A stretch of DNA of 64,000 nucleotides from Salinicoccus sp. RF5 (GCF_020786625.1 NZ_JAJGRC010000004.1:239329-303328), one strand, 5' to 3'. Numbered from the stretch's first letter, positions 1 to 9,359 are shown. A program made the numbers and translations. Notes: generated by a model not told the origin, from the sequence alone.

Positions 1-1
1 T

Positions 2-136
2 GGGCATGAGATTCTCGCCCATGTTTCAGGGAAAATCCGTATGAACTATATACGTATTCTTCCTGGCGATAAAGTAACAGTCGAAATGTCACCATATGAT
101 CTAACACGTGGCAGAATCACTTATCGTTTTAAATAA
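2..136 (+). CDS. infA: Translation initiation factor IF-1, C-terminal part
   Basis: The window opens inside this gene. The 44 visible codons end in RGRITYRFK, the typical C-terminus of bacterial IF-1, an OB-fold protein that sits in the ribosomal A site with IF-2 and IF-3 during initiation. The full protein is normally about 72 residues, so roughly the first 28 lie upstream of the window. It is followed 30 bp later by rpmJ, the standard Bacillales order. Identity is secure from both sequence and position. Confidence 0.93.
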   Translation, partial: GHEILAHVSGKIRMNYIRILPGDKVTVEMSPYDLTRGRITYRFK

Positions 137-280
<144 letters not shown>

Positions 281-304
281 ATTATAAAATCGGAGGTGTA
301 ACAT

Positions 305-670
305 ATGGCTCGTATTGCAGGAGTAGACGTACCACGTGAAAAACGTGTCGTAATCTCTCTCACTTATATTTACGGTATCGGCAGCTCAAGAGCGGCAGAA
401 ATCCTTGAAAAAGCAGGTGTATCTGAAAGTACACGTGTAAGGGATCTTACTGAAGACGAACTGAACAAAATCCGTGAAGTCGTCGACACGTACAAGATTG
501 AAGGTGACCTCCGTCGTGAGCAGAACCTTAATATCAAGCGTCTGATGGAGATTGCTTCCTACAGGGGAATCCGTCACCGTCGTGGACTGCCAGTTCGTGG
601 ACAGCATACCAAAAACAATGCCCGTACACGTAAAGGTCCAGTTAAAACAGTTGCGAACAAGAAGAAATAA
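305..670 (+). CDS. rpsM: 30S ribosomal protein S13
   Basis: 121 residues, the normal length. It begins [20 protein letters not shown] and ends in the basic [15 protein letters not shown] tail that contacts the P-site tRNA. S13 sits in the head of the small subunit and forms bridges to the large subunit. The start is set by CGGAGG seven bases upstream of the ATG. It is the third gene of the visible alpha operon segment, 24 bp after rpmJ and 22 bp before rpsK. Confidence 0.98.
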   Translation: MARIAGVDVPREKRVVISLTYIYGIGSSRAAEILEKAGVSESTRVRDLTEDELNKIREVVDTYKIEGDLRREQNLNIKRLMEIASYRGIRHRRGLPVRGQHTKNNARTRKGPVKTVANKKK

Positions 671-692
671 TTAGGGAAAAGGAGGAGAAAAA

Positions 693-1082
693 ATGGCTCG
701 TAGACAACAAACACGTAAACGTAAAGTGAAAAAGAATATTGACTCCGGTATCGCGCATATCCGTTCAACATTCAACAACACAATTGTAACTATCACTGAC
801 GATTTTGGTAACGCACTGTCATGGTCATCAGCAGGTGCACTTGGTTTCAGAGGTTCTAAGAAATCTACACCATTCGCTGCACAGATGGCTTCAGAAACAG
901 CTTCCAAAGCGGCAATGGAACACGGACTCAAAACTGTCGAAGTTACAGTAAAAGGTCCAGGGGCAGGTCGTGAATCAGCAATCCGCGCACTCCAATCTGC
1001 AGGTCTTGAAATTACAGCAATCAAAGATGTCACTCCTGTACCACACAATGGCTGCCGTCCGCCTAAACGTCGCCGTGTATAA
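693..1082 (+). CDS. rpsK: 30S ribosomal protein S11
   Basis: 129 residues with the S11 signature [20 protein letters not shown] and the C-terminal [12 protein letters not shown]11 lies on the platform of the 30S subunit beside the mRNA exit channel and S18. AAAGGAGGAG precedes the ATG. The gene is followed by an 87-bp gap before rpoA, the largest gap within this operon segment. Confidence 0.98.
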   Translation: MARRQQTRKRKVKKNIDSGIAHIRSTFNNTIVTITDDFGNALSWSSAGALGFRGSKKSTPFAAQMASETASKAAMEHGLKTVEVTVKGPGAGRESAIRALQSAGLEITAIKDVTPVPHNGCRPPKRRRV

Positions 1083-1169
1083 TTACTGGTCACAGGACAA
1101 TTCCGAGTGTAATGTAAAACACATGGCTGCATAATATTTCCGGCGTTTAGAGGGAGGATAAGTAGACAA

Positions 1170-2114
1170 ATGATAGAAATCGAAAAACCTAGAATTGAAA
1201 CAGTCGAAGTATCGGAAGATTCTAAGTTTGGTAAGTTTGTTGTTGAACCTCTGGAAAGAGGATATGGAACAACACTTGGAAACTCCTTGCGTCGCATTCT
1301 TTTATCATCATTACCTGGTGCGGCAGTCAAAACGATAGAAATAGAAAATGTACTGCATGAATTTTCTACAATTGAAAATGTTGTGGAAGATGTTACAACA
1401 ATCATCACAAACATCAAAAAGCTTGCACTCAAGATCTATTCCGAAGATGAAAAAGTTCTGGAAATCGACTTCAGTGGTGAAGGCATCGTCACAGCCGGCG
1501 ACATCACCCACGACAGCGACGTTGAGATTTTGAACCGCGACCTGAAGATTGCAACAGTATCCAATGGTGGTCAGTTGAAGATCCGCATGATCGCAAATCG
1601 TGGCAGAGGTTATACCCTTGCAGAGGGCAATAACAAGAGTGATATGTCAATCGGTGTGATTCCGGTGGATTCGATCTATACACCAATCGAACGTGTCAAC
1701 TATACAGTTGAAAACACGCGTGTTGGCCAGAAGACGAATTTCGACAAACTCACCCTGGATGTATGGACAGATGGTTCCATCTCCCCGCAGGAAGGCATTT
1801 CCCTTGCTGCCAAAATCATGACAGAGCACCTGAACATCTTCGTCGGTCTGACTGATGAAGCTCAGAATGCAGAAATCATGATCGAGAAAGAAGAGGACCA
1901 GAAAGAGAAAGTGCTTGAAATGTCCATCGAGGAACTCGACCTGTCAGTACGTTCATACAACTGTCTGAAGCGTGCAGGCATCAACTCAGTACAGGAACTG
2001 ACTGATAAGAGTGAAGCAGACATGATGAAGGTAAGGAATCTGGGACGCAAGTCTCTTGAAGAAGTTAAGTTTAAACTTGAGGACCTCGGTCTGGGGCTCC
2101 GTAAAGAAGACTGA
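1170..2114 (+). CDS. rpoA: DNA-directed RNA polymerase subunit alpha
   Basis: 314 residues, matching Bacillales alpha subunits. The N-terminal domain (about 1-230, with [16 protein letters not shown] for dimerisation) assembles beta and beta-prime. A glutamate-rich linker (about 235-245) leads to the C-terminal domain (about 250-314, [13 protein letters not shown] ... [15 protein letters not shown]), which contacts UP elements and activators. The ATG follows AGAGGGAGGA. It sits between rpsK and rplQ, as in other Firmicutes, coupling RNA polymerase supply to ribosomal protein expression. Confidence 0.98.
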   Translation: MIEIEKPRIETVEVSEDSKFGKFVVEPLERGYGTTLGNSLRRILLSSLPGAAVKTIEIENVLHEFSTIENVVEDVTTIITNIKKLALKIYSEDEKVLEIDFSGEGIVTAGDITHDSDVEILNRDLKIATVSNGGQLKIRMIANRGRGYTLAEGNNKSDMSIGVIPVDSIYTPIERVNYTVENTRVGQKTNFDKLTLDVWTDGSISPQEGISLAAKIMTEHLNIFVGLTDEAQNAEIMIEKEEDQKEKVLEMSIEELDLSVRSYNCLKRAGINSVQELTDKSEADMMKVRNLGRKSLEEVKFKLEDLGLGLRKED

Positions 2115-2132
2115 TAAAGGAGGTAAATTGCA

Positions 2133-2528
2133 ATGGGCTACAGAAAACTAGGACGCACGTCCGACCAAAGAAAAGCGATGCTCCGTGATCTGGCAACATC
2201 CCTCATCGTGAGCGAACGCATTACAACAACTGAACAGAGAGCGAAGGAACTTCGCAGAGTGGTAGACAAACTGGTTACACTTGGCAAGCGTGGAGACCTC
2301 GCGTCTAGACGTCGTGCAGGACAGACAGTACGCAATGTCGAAATCGCAAATGAAGATGGTACTACACAGTACGCACTTCAAAAGCTTTTTGATGATATTG
2401 CACCACGTTTTGAGGACCGCCAGGGCGGCTACACAAGCATCAAGAAGCTTGGTGAACGCCGTGGAGACGGTGCTGAACTCGTAATCATCGAATTCGTACA
2501 AGGCACTGCTGCGACTGAAGAAGCGTAA
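2133..2528 (+). CDS. rplQ: 50S ribosomal protein L17
   Basis: 131 residues starting [20 protein letters not shown], the family N-terminus. L17 sits near the exit of the peptide tunnel. The protein carries a somewhat longer acidic C-terminal end ([14 protein letters not shown]) than the about 120-residue B. subtilis protein. AAAGGAGGT is placed 10 bp before the ATG. It is the last ribosomal gene of this operon; two hairpins follow before the ECF transporter genes. Confidence 0.97.
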   Translation: MGYRKLGRTSDQRKAMLRDLATSLIVSERITTTEQRAKELRRVVDKLVTLGKRGDLASRRRAGQTVRNVEIANEDGTTQYALQKLFDDIAPRFEDRQGGYTSIKKLGERRGDGAELVIIEFVQGTAATEEA

Positions 2529-2559
2529 TCTCTTATAAAAGCAGAATGAGTGTTACGAT

Positions 2560-2581
2560 AATGTGGCCTGAGGGCCATATT
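2560..2581 (+). other. Small hairpin after rplQ
   Basis: AATGTGGCC and GGCCATATT can pair over a four-base TGAG loop (one G-U pair), giving a 9-bp stem. No U-tract follows, so it is not a simple terminator. It precedes the larger hairpin at 2593-2645 and may be an RNA-stability or processing element at the end of the ribosomal operon. Function is unknown. Confidence 0.4.
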
Positions 2582-2592
2582 GTCTAGCTCAA

Positions 2593-2655
2593 CGTACCCT
2601 GCAGGCAATACTGAATCATCGCGCGACTCCCATGTGCAGGGTACGCGCTTTTTTA
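2593..2655 (+). terminator. Long-loop terminator between rplQ and ecfA1
   Basis: An 11-bp perfect stem (CGTACCCTGCA at 2593-2603 with TGCAGGGTACG at 2635-2645) encloses a 31-base loop and is followed by CGCTTTTTTATT. It resembles a rho-independent terminator with an unusually long loop. It would separate ribosomal genes from ecfA1, or attenuate read-through. Confidence 0.65.
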
Positions 2656-2679
2656 TTACATAAAAATGGTGGTGGAGTT

Positions 2680-3468
2680 ATGATTGGTCTTGAAGATATA
2701 ACCTATAGTTATCGGACAGGTGAATATAGAGCTTTGGATCATATCTCCCTGACCTTTCGGCGTGGGGAATGGGTCTCCATCATCGGACATAACGGCTCTG
2801 GCAAGAGTACACTCGTCAAAATACTCATGGGTATACTGAATGACTATGAAGGCACCATCACTGTCGATGGAGAAGTGCTGGATGATGAAAACCGTGCAGA
2901 ACTGAGGAAGAAGTTTGCCATCGTCTTCCAGAACCCCGACAACCAGTTTGTCGGTGCGACGGTTGAAGATGATGTGGCCTTCGGCCTTGAGAACAATGGC
3001 ATCGAGAGGGAAGAGATGGTAAGGCGCACCGAGGAGGCGCTCAAGGCGGTCAATATGCTTGAATTCCGCGACCATGAGCCCTCCAGGCTGTCGGGGGGAC
3101 AGAAGCAGCGTGTAGCCATCGCAGGGGCTTTGGCAATGACACCTGAAGTGCTCATTCTGGATGAAGCGACTTCCATGATAGATCCGGAAGGCAGGCAGGA
3201 GGTCCTCGATATACTGAGAACCATCCACCATCAGGGAAAGACAACGCTCGTCTTCATCACACATGACCTGTCAGAGATTGAAGAGAGCGACCATGCCGTC
3301 ATCATGAAGGATGGTCGTGTCATCAGTGAAGGTACGGTGGAGGAGATATATCAGGACACGGATGCGCTGGTGGCCAGCCGTCTGGTGCTGCCTTTCCATA
3401 TGAAGCTGTCCAGGCAGCTCCTTGACGGTTCTTTCATGTCATACGATGAATTGGTGGAACGCCTATGA
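2680..3468 (+). CDS. ecfA1: ECF transporter energy-coupling ATPase EcfA1
   Basis: ATP-binding subunit of the shared energy-coupling module that drives uptake of vitamins and metals through exchangeable S components. 262 residues from the ATG at 2680, chosen over an upstream in-frame ATG at 2632 because GGTGGAG lies just before 2680 and the upstream start falls inside the terminator hairpin. Walker A is GHNGSGKST (residues 36-44); the Q-loop VFQNPDNQ, signature LSGGQKQR and Walker B VLILDEAT are all present. It overlaps ecfA2 by 4 bp. The order ecfA1-ecfA2-ecfT-truA-rplM-rpsI is the usual Bacillales arrangement. Confidence 0.95.
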   Translation: MIGLEDITYSYRTGEYRALDHISLTFRRGEWVSIIGHNGSGKSTLVKILMGILNDYEGTITVDGEVLDDENRAELRKKFAIVFQNPDNQFVGATVEDDVAFGLENNGIEREEMVRRTEEALKAVNMLEFRDHEPSRLSGGQKQRVAIAGALAMTPEVLILDEATSMIDPEGRQEVLDILRTIHHQGKTTLVFITHDLSEIEESDHAVIMKDGRVISEGTVEEIYQDTDALVASRLVLPFHMKLSRQLLDGSFMSYDELVERL

Positions 3469-4328
3469 GGATCACATTCAAGAATATGACGAGCATCTAT
3501 CACCAGAACACCCCCTTTGAACATCTTGCACTGAACGACATCAGTACAACCTTCGAGGAAGGTGTATACTATGGCATCATCGGCCATACGGGCAGCGGCA
3601 AATCGACGATGATCCAGACGATGAATGGCCTGCTCCTTCCAAATAGGGGGGAGGTGCGTGTCGGTGATATTCTGCTGAAGAGGAAGTCGAAGCAGAAGGA
3701 TATCCACCGGGTAAAAAAGCATGTGGGCATGGTATTCCAGTTTCCTGAGCATCAGCTTTTCGAAGAAACGGTACTCAAAGATGTCATGTTTGGACCGAAG
3801 AACATGGGAATGGATGAAACTGTAGCACAGGAGAAAGCAGAATATTATCTGGATCTGCTGAACATTGATGCGTCCCTGTTCCAATCATCGCCTTTCGATC
3901 TGTCAGGCGGACAGATGCGCAAGGTAGCCATCGCGGGCATACTCGCCATGGAACCGGAAGTACTCATTCTGGATGAACCGACGGCAGGGCTGGATCCGAA
4001 AAGTCATATTGAGACGATGGCGCTTTTTAAGCGGGTCCACCAGGAGATGGGCATCACCGTCATCCTTGTTACACACGATATGGACGATGTCTTCGAGTAT
4101 ACCGACTATGTAAAGGTACTGAGCAGCGGCCATCTTGTGAGGGAAGGCAGAACCCTCGACCTGCTCACTGATGAAGCATTGCTTGGACGTTTTGCACTCG
4201 AACCGCCGGACATCGTCAGGCTGGTCCATGACCTGGAAGACAAAGGTGTCGTCTTCGACAGCATGCCAAGGAATGTCGAGCATTTCACCGAACTCTATAG
4301 GGAATGGAGGGCGGGCTATGCTCAGTAA
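3465..4328 (+). CDS. ecfA2: ECF transporter energy-coupling ATPase EcfA2
   Basis: Second ATPase of the ECF module, 287 residues. Walker A is GHTGSGKST, the Q-loop VFQFPEHQLFEETV, signature LSGGQMRKVA and Walker B VLILDEPTAGLDP. EcfA1 and EcfA2 form a heterodimer that binds the coupling helices of EcfT. Translation starts in an ATGA overlap with ecfA1, suggesting coupled translation and equal amounts. The C-terminal 40 residues (ALEPPDIVRLVHDLEDKGV) belong to the EcfA-specific extension. Confidence 0.95.
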   Translation: MRITFKNMTSIYHQNTPFEHLALNDISTTFEEGVYYGIIGHTGSGKSTMIQTMNGLLLPNRGEVRVGDILLKRKSKQKDIHRVKKHVGMVFQFPEHQLFEETVLKDVMFGPKNMGMDETVAQEKAEYYLDLLNIDASLFQSSPFDLSGGQMRKVAIAGILAMEPEVLILDEPTAGLDPKSHIETMALFKRVHQEMGITVILVTHDMDDVFEYTDYVKVLSSGHLVREGRTLDLLTDEALLGRFALEPPDIVRLVHDLEDKGVVFDSMPRNVEHFTELYREWRAGYAQ

Positions 4329-5115
4329 AATGCTGCTTGGCAGATATATACCGGGGTCCAGCATCATCCACCAGCTGGATCCACGTGCAAAGATACTGGC
4401 GGTCGTCCTTTTCATGGCCATTGTATTCTTTGCCAACCACTGGACCGGCTACACACTGCTGATCGTCTTCATCACTGTACTGACCAAGACTGCAGGACTG
4501 TCCATCCGCTTCCTCTTCAATGGATTGAAGCTGATACTCATACTGCTGCTGTTCACGTTCTTCATGCACCTCTTCTTCACCAAGGGGGGGACTGTGCTTG
4601 TAGATGCCGGCTTCTTCACAATAGAATCGGAAGGTGTCGTGCGGGGTATCTACATTACCATACGGCTCGCAATGCTTGTCCTGATTACGACGATACTGAC
4701 GCTGACCACAAGCCCGCTGCAGCTGACGGATGCGATTGAACGCATCGCGAAGCCACTGAAGGTCTTCAGGGTGCCCGTGCATGAAATTGCGCTGATGATG
4801 TCCATCAGCCTCCGGTTCATTCCGACACTGATGGATGAGACGGAGAAGATCATCAAGGCCCAGAGTGCCAGGGGATCGACATTCATGACCGGAAACCTGA
4901 TGTCCAGACTGCAGGCACTGACACCAATCTTCATCCCACTTTTCATTTCATCCTTCAAAAGGGCGGAGGAGATGGCCATTGCCATGGAAGTGAGAGGGTA
5001 TCAGGGAGAGGAAGGCAGAACACACTACCGTGTGCTCAACTGGCAGTGGAAGGACACTTTCGCACTGATTCTTATGATCATATTCGGCATCATCCTGTGG
5101 ATGATCAGACAGTAA
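4318..5115 (+). CDS. ecfT: ECF transporter transmembrane protein EcfT
   Basis: 265-residue membrane scaffold of the ECF complex. The start at 4318 overlaps ecfA2 by 11 bp and has AATGGAGGG just upstream; longer in-frame starts lie deep inside ecfA2 and lack this site. It begins MLSKMLLGRYIPGSSIIHQLDPRAKI, the family opening, has about five membrane helices and the two ARG-type coupling motifs (SARGSTFMTG and a second in EVRGYQGEEG) that dock on the ATPases. Confidence 0.94.
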   Translation: MLSKMLLGRYIPGSSIIHQLDPRAKILAVVLFMAIVFFANHWTGYTLLIVFITVLTKTAGLSIRFLFNGLKLILILLLFTFFMHLFFTKGGTVLVDAGFFTIESEGVVRGIYITIRLAMLVLITTILTLTTSPLQLTDAIERIAKPLKVFRVPVHEIALMMSISLRFIPTLMDETEKIIKAQSARGSTFMTGNLMSRLQALTPIFIPLFISSFKRAEEMAIAMEVRGYQGEEGRTHYRVLNWQWKDTFALILMIIFGIILWMIRQ

Positions 5116-5126
5116 GGAGTAGAGGA

Positions 5127-5906
5127 ATGCGTTATCTAGTAAGAACAAGCTATAATGGTGCCGGATTCAACGGTTTCCAGTACCAGATGGAGGGGCGTAC
5201 AGTCCAGGGGGAGATAGAAAAGATACTTCAGCGGATGCATAAGGTCCCCGTCAGAATCCACCCTGCAGGACGTACCGACAGCGGGGTCCATGCACGGGAG
5301 CAGTATTTCCATTTCGATACGGATCTGAACATCCCTGAACCGAAATGGCAGCATGCATTGAACAGTGCAATGCCAGGGGACATAGCGATCCACGAAGTCA
5401 GACGGATCAGTCCGGACTATCATATACGCCATCATTCGGCCGGCAAGGCCTATCGGTACCGGATCTATCAGGGGGAAATCCGGGATCCTTTCGAAAGAGG
5501 CCTGAAGACCTATTATCCGTATAAGTTGGATGAAGAAAAGATGCGGGAGGCGATGCAGCATTTCGTCGGCACCCATGACTTCACAAGCTTCTCCAGTGCA
5601 AAGTCGCCGATCGAAAACAAGGTGCGCCACATCTATCGTTTCGACCTGATAAAGACGGAGAACGGCTATGACTTCCTGATCATCGGTTCCGGATTCCTCT
5701 ACAACATGGTCAGAATCCTCGTCGCCTATGTGCTTGAGGTCGGCCAGGGCCGGTGGGAAGCTTCCCGCACACCTCAGATCATAGAGGCAAGGGACAGGAC
5801 ACTCGTGCCCAAGACGGCTCCACCAGAAGGCCTTTACCTGGAACGTGTATTCCTCGATGAAACATCACGGAATGAGGCATTGGAAAAATATAATTTAATC
5901 CACTGA
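5127..5906 (+). CDS. truA: tRNA pseudouridine synthase A
   Basis: 259-residue enzyme that converts uridines 38-40 of tRNA anticodon stems to pseudouridine. The catalytic aspartate is in AGRTDSGVHA. The start at 5127 follows AAGGAGTAGAGGA; an upstream in-frame ATG would overlap ecfT by 70 bp and has no site. It is the last gene before a new promoter that serves rplM-rpsI and is 11 bp after ecfT, so probably cotranscribed with the ECF genes. Confidence 0.95.
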   Translation: MRYLVRTSYNGAGFNGFQYQMEGRTVQGEIEKILQRMHKVPVRIHPAGRTDSGVHAREQYFHFDTDLNIPEPKWQHALNSAMPGDIAIHEVRRISPDYHIRHHSAGKAYRYRIYQGEIRDPFERGLKTYYPYKLDEEKMREAMQHFVGTHDFTSFSSAKSPIENKVRHIYRFDLIKTENGYDFLIIGSGFLYNMVRILVAYVLEVGQGRWEASRTPQIIEARDRTLVPKTAPPEGLYLERVFLDETSRNEALEKYNLIH

Positions 5907-5910
5907 AACA

Positions 5911-5939
5911 TTGACAAAATACCCTTTTAAGGTTATCAT
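5911..5939 (+). promoter_or_regulatory. Sigma-A promoter of rplM-rpsI
   Basis: TTGACA (5911-5916), a 17-bp spacer and TATCAT (5934-5939) form a near-consensus housekeeping promoter directly after truA. It allows rplM-rpsI to be transcribed separately from the ECF-truA genes and starts the leader described next. Confidence 0.8.
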
Positions 5940-5945
5940 AGACAA

Positions 5946-6060
5946 CGGTATAATTTTATATCACCCACGATAAGCCCCGGAAACTTATTGTGCAAAACGA
6001 TATAAAGCAAACGAAGCTTTTTTATTTTAGAGAGCATGAATGAGAGCACCACTCATATAT
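5946..6060 (+). ncRNA. Probable L13-type ribosomal protein leader
   Basis: The 5' leader of rplM holds a hairpin CACGATAAG (5966-5974) with CTTATTGTG (5984-5992) around CCCCGGAAA. A second short stem AAAGC/GCTTT (6004-6008 with 6016-6020) is followed by TTTATTTT. This arrangement fits the L13 leader known upstream of rplM in Firmicutes, where the operon is thought to be autoregulated. Family assignment is from memory of its position and shape. Confidence 0.6.
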
Positions 6061-6075
6061 TTAGGAGGACTGGAA

Positions 6076-6513
6076 ATGCGTCAAACATTTATGGCAAACG
6101 AAGCCAATATTGAACGTAAATGGTATGTTGTCGACGCAGAAGGACAGACACTTGGTCGTCTTTCTTCTGAAGTTGCATCAATACTTCGCGGCAAGAACAA
6201 ACCGACTTATACACCACACGTTGATACAGGTGATAACGTAATCATCATCAATGCTGAAAAGATCCAAATGACCGGCAACAAAGAACAGGACAAAATGTAC
6301 TACAGACACACTGGCCACCCAGGTGGAATCAGATCCATCTCAGCTGGTGAACTGAAAAGGAAGAACCCTGTCCGTCTGTTGGAGAACTCCATCAAAGGCA
6401 TGCTTCCAAAGAACAGACTCGGTCGCGCACAAGGCAAGAAACTTCATGTATACGCTGGAAGCGAACACAAGCATGAAGCACAAAAACCAGAAAACTACGA
6501 ACTTCGCGGTTAA
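6076..6513 (+). CDS. rplM: 50S ribosomal protein L13
   Basis: 145 residues when started at 6076, exactly the B. subtilis length; TTAGGAGG stands eight bases before this ATG, while the ATG at 6040 has no site. It begins [20 protein letters not shown] and carries the typical GHPGGIR and [10 protein letters not shown] segments. L13 is an early assembly protein bound to 23S rRNA domain II. It is cotranscribed with rpsI 18 bp downstream. Confidence 0.97.
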   Translation: MRQTFMANEANIERKWYVVDAEGQTLGRLSSEVASILRGKNKPTYTPHVDTGDNVIIINAEKIQMTGNKEQDKMYYRHTGHPGGIRSISAGELKRKNPVRLLENSIKGMLPKNRLGRAQGKKLHVYAGSEHKHEAQKPENYELRG

Positions 6514-6531
6514 GGATAGGAGGTTAATTCA

Positions 6532-6924
6532 TTGGCTAAAGTAGAATATACAGGAACAGGTCGTCGTAAAAATGCAGTAGCGCGTGTACGTCTCGTACCA
6601 GGTGAAGGCAATGTTACAGTCAACGGACGTGACATGAGGGACTATCTCCCATTCGAAAGTCTCATCCTTGACTTGAATCAGCCATTCGCAGTTACAGAAA
6701 CACAAGGTAACTACGATGTACTGGTAAACGTTAAAGGTGGCGGCTTCACAGGACAAGCTCAGGCAATCCGTCATGGTATCGCAAGAGCACTTCTGGAAGC
6801 AGATCCGGAAAACCGTGGCGTGCTTAAGAGAGCTGGACTCCTTACACGTGACCCACGTATGAAAGAACGTAAGAAATACGGACTCAAGAAAGCCCGTCGT
6901 TCTCCACAGTTCTCAAAACGTTAA
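6532..6924 (+). CDS. rpsI: 30S ribosomal protein S9
   Basis: 130 residues read from a TTG start, with TAGGAGGT eight bases upstream. The N-terminus [20 protein letters not shown] and C-terminus SPQFSKR are those of S9; the last lysine-arginine pair reaches the P-site tRNA. The use of TTG is worth noting for a highly expressed gene. A strong terminator follows. Confidence 0.97.
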   Translation: MAKVEYTGTGRRKNAVARVRLVPGEGNVTVNGRDMRDYLPFESLILDLNQPFAVTETQGNYDVLVNVKGGGFTGQAQAIRHGIARALLEADPENRGVLKRAGLLTRDPRMKERKKYGLKKARRSPQFSKR

Positions 6925-6941
6925 TATATTTATATATTGGA

Positions 6942-6978
6942 AAGCACTTCCCAAAGATTGGGGAGTGCTTTTTTGTTT
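6942..6978 (+). terminator. Terminator of rplM-rpsI
   Basis: AAGCACTTCCC (6942-6952) pairs with GGGGAGTGCTT (one G-U pair) across AAAGATT, followed by a run of T residues ending in TTTTTTGTTT. It closes the ribosomal block. The 150 bp between it and the next gene show no further clear element. Confidence 0.88.
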
Positions 6979-7124
6979 ATAATTTTACAGAGGGATTGAA
7001 CAAGGGGCGTATATGGATAACACCTCTACACATTATGATAGTATGAAGTTAAGTCAATACTTACAGATGCTCTATAGAAGAAGTTGCTCAAAAATATGGA
7101 AATAAAACCAAGTACAGATGAGGA

Positions 7125-7973
7125 GTGGATGAAGGTATGTCTGACATGATATTCAGATTGGGTGAGAAGAAGTATAGGGTGGAGAGCGACTGGGCTGAAG
7201 ATTCTTCAAGACAGTATATCAATAATGTCTCGGCTGTTTCGAGTGATGAGGAAGGCTATATATACGTGCTGCAGAGAAGTGATCCATTCATGCTCGTTTT
7301 CAATTCCAATGGCGAACTTGTGGATCAATGGAGCGATGTTGAAATCAAGGATGGGCACTATCTAGAAATCAATCGGGAAGGCGAAGTGTATGTGGTGGAG
7401 CGGGACCATCACAGGATCATCGTTTTCAATAGGCAGGGAGAGGTCCTCCGTATGGTGGGCAATCAGCATAACCCAGGAAATACAGGGGAACCTTTCAATC
7501 ATCCGACTGATATCGCCTTTTCCAGAAGAGGGGACTTCTTTGTTTCGGATGGCTACGGCAATGCACATATCCATCACTTTAATAGAGATGGTGAGTGGAT
7601 CAACACCTGGGGTGGGCTTGGAACAGGAGAAGGGAGTCTCAGTACCCCCCACGCAGTAATGCTAGATCGAAACGAAAGGGTATTGGTCGCGGATCGTGAA
7701 AACAATCGGGTTCAAATATTCGATCAGAGTGGCAGCTATTTAAAAGAACTATCGAATGTATTTCACCCAATGGATATATGCCAGGACAGGGAGGGATTCA
7801 TTTATGTTACAGACCAGGTGCCGTCCTTGCACGTTTTCAATTCTGATGATGCATTTATCGGCAGGTGCCGGACACTGGGCACCTTTGGGCATGGAGTCGC
7901 TGTAGATGTCCACGGTGATATCTATATTGCAGAGATGCTGCCTGACGGCATCACAAAGCTTATAGGCATATAG
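7125..7973 (+). CDS. NHL-repeat beta-propeller protein
   Basis: About 282 residues forming a chain of NHL-type blades: repeated motifs such as EVYVVERDHHRIIVFNRQGEV, DFFVSDGYGNAHIHHFNRDG and RVLVADRENNRVQIFDQSG mark six blades of a propeller. No signal peptide or membrane segment is visible, so it is probably cytoplasmic. NHL propellers bind proteins, RNA or small ligands, or act as lyases or lactonases; nothing here decides between these. The start could also be the ATG at 7137. It stands alone between the rpsI terminator and the N-acetyltransferase, which follows 52 bp later. Confidence 0.75.
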   Translation: MDEGMSDMIFRLGEKKYRVESDWAEDSSRQYINNVSAVSSDEEGYIYVLQRSDPFMLVFNSNGELVDQWSDVEIKDGHYLEINREGEVYVVERDHHRIIVFNRQGEVLRMVGNQHNPGNTGEPFNHPTDIAFSRRGDFFVSDGYGNAHIHHFNRDGEWINTWGGLGTGEGSLSTPHAVMLDRNERVLVADRENNRVQIFDQSGSYLKELSNVFHPMDICQDREGFIYVTDQVPSLHVFNSDDAFIGRCRTLGTFGHGVAVDVHGDIYIAEMLPDGITKLIGI

Positions 7974-8025
7974 ATGTTTGTGATGATATTCAAATAGGAT
8001 GCACCACATTTAGGGAGATGGACTT

Positions 8026-8781
8026 ATGATTGAGGAGATGGATCGTTTTTTGGGCCATCCATCCGGCAGACTGGATGATTATATCTCGAGTTATATGAAA
8101 CGGGTGCCTTTTGAGAATATAGATGTGCAGAATGAAGTACCTGTTTCAGTGGAACTGGACAATCTATCCGAGAAGATAATCACACGGGGCCGAGGGGGAT
8201 TCTGTTATGAGATGAACACTTTATTCAGATATTACCTAAATGAAAAGGGATATGAGGCATATAATGTTGCTGCCACTGTGAAAAATCCAGATGGATGGAC
8301 ACGGGAAGGCAGTCATATGTCGACATTGGTGAAGGCGGACGCACTGTATGTCGCTGATGTCGGATTTGGCGACCTGCCCGTGAAAGCCATGCCGATTCGT
8401 CCAATTGGTCAGGAAATCACAATCGATGATGTGAATGGCCGGTACCGTGCAGTTGAAGTAAACGATGGGTTTGAAGTCCAGAAAGAAAATGCAGGTGTTT
8501 TTGAAACACTGTATAAAGGATATTTCGAACCGCGTAGGCCAGAGGACTTCAACGACAATATGGACTATAATCAACACCATCCGGATTCAATCTTTACGAG
8601 GCATCTGATAATCACGATGCCGAAGAGCTATGGCCGTGTATCGATGACGGAGAACAATCTCACGATCACGATGGATGGCGAGAAAGAAAAGCTTGAAGTG
8701 ACTAGAGGCAACTATCAAAAATATTTAAATGAATATTTCGGCTTGGACGTTAAAATAGACAGGTTGGAAAAGGATTCATAA
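8026..8781 (+). CDS. Arylamine N-acetyltransferase
   Basis: 251-residue member of the NAT family, which moves acetyl groups from acetyl-CoA to arylamines and hydrazines through a cysteine. The catalytic triad is visible: Cys60 in RGRGGFCYEMN, His97 in GSHMSTLV and Asp111 in ADVGFGD. The N-terminal helical segment with RVPFENID is typical. AGGGAG precedes the ATG. The role is probably detoxification of aromatic amines, but the natural substrate is not known from sequence. Confidence 0.9.
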   Translation: MIEEMDRFLGHPSGRLDDYISSYMKRVPFENIDVQNEVPVSVELDNLSEKIITRGRGGFCYEMNTLFRYYLNEKGYEAYNVAATVKNPDGWTREGSHMSTLVKADALYVADVGFGDLPVKAMPIRPIGQEITIDDVNGRYRAVEVNDGFEVQKENAGVFETLYKGYFEPRRPEDFNDNMDYNQHHPDSIFTRHLIITMPKSYGRVSMTENNLTITMDGEKEKLEVTRGNYQKYLNEYFGLDVKIDRLEKDS

Positions 8782-8852
8782 CGGTAAGCTCGAGGGTATA
8801 TGTCAAGAAGCCATTATTTTTACTGATAATAAATGGAGTTGGAGGGATAAAA

Positions 8853-9299
8853 ATGGCTTTCGACTACGATTTGGATTTTGACAACATCGATTTTCGTGAA
8901 CAGCCTGAACTCTACAGAGTGGGAAGAGGCGAGCAGGGTGTGCTGATGGTGGAACCCTATAAAAGTGAAATACTCCCGCACTGGCGCTTCAAGACACCTG
9001 AGATTGCCCGGGAATCCTCGGATAAGATCTATCAGATGTATCTGGACTATAAGGAAGAGGACGACTTTGTAGGGATGGACATGGCGAGGAAATTCCTCCA
9101 GATGGGATATACGCGCTCCCGCCGTTATGCCAATTATAAAGGTGGAAGGAAGTACGACAAGAACGGTGAAGTGAACGAACGGGATATTGATGAGGAGAAG
9201 GCGGAATCGGCTGCGATCTTTGAAGAGAAATGGAAGACGGTGCGGGAGGATGAAGATTACCTCAAGCTGAAGAAGGCGCATCAGAAGAAGTACGGATGA
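8853..9299 (+). CDS. DUF4385 family protein
   Basis: 148 residues beginning MAFDYDLDFDNIDFREQPEL and containing PHWRFKTPEIARESS and DFVGMDMARKFLQMGYTRSRRYANYKGGRKY, which I recognise as the DUF4385 family. The function is unknown. The protein is highly charged, without membrane segments or signal peptide, and ends in a lysine-rich helix. GGAGGG stands just upstream. It is a single gene between NAT and the UPF0178 gene. Confidence 0.75.
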   Translation: MAFDYDLDFDNIDFREQPELYRVGRGEQGVLMVEPYKSEILPHWRFKTPEIARESSDKIYQMYLDYKEEDDFVGMDMARKFLQMGYTRSRRYANYKGGRKYDKNGEVNERDIDEEKAESAAIFEEKWKTVREDEDYLKLKKAHQKKYG

Positions 9300-9359
9300 G
9301 GTGATGTATCTTCCATTTTTGCTTTTGTGTGGAAGAGGTCATTAAGGAAAGGTGATTGG

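Noticed and set aside
671..1432. Long open frame on the minus strand across rpsK and rpoA (253 codons)
   Set aside because: It is opposite two certain ribosomal/polymerase genes, has no ribosome binding site and no family resemblance; a shadow of their codon pattern.
8794..8799. GGGTAT before the DUF4385 gene as another sigma-B site
   Set aside because: No GTT-type -35 at 12 to 15 bp upstream, unlike the five accepted sites.
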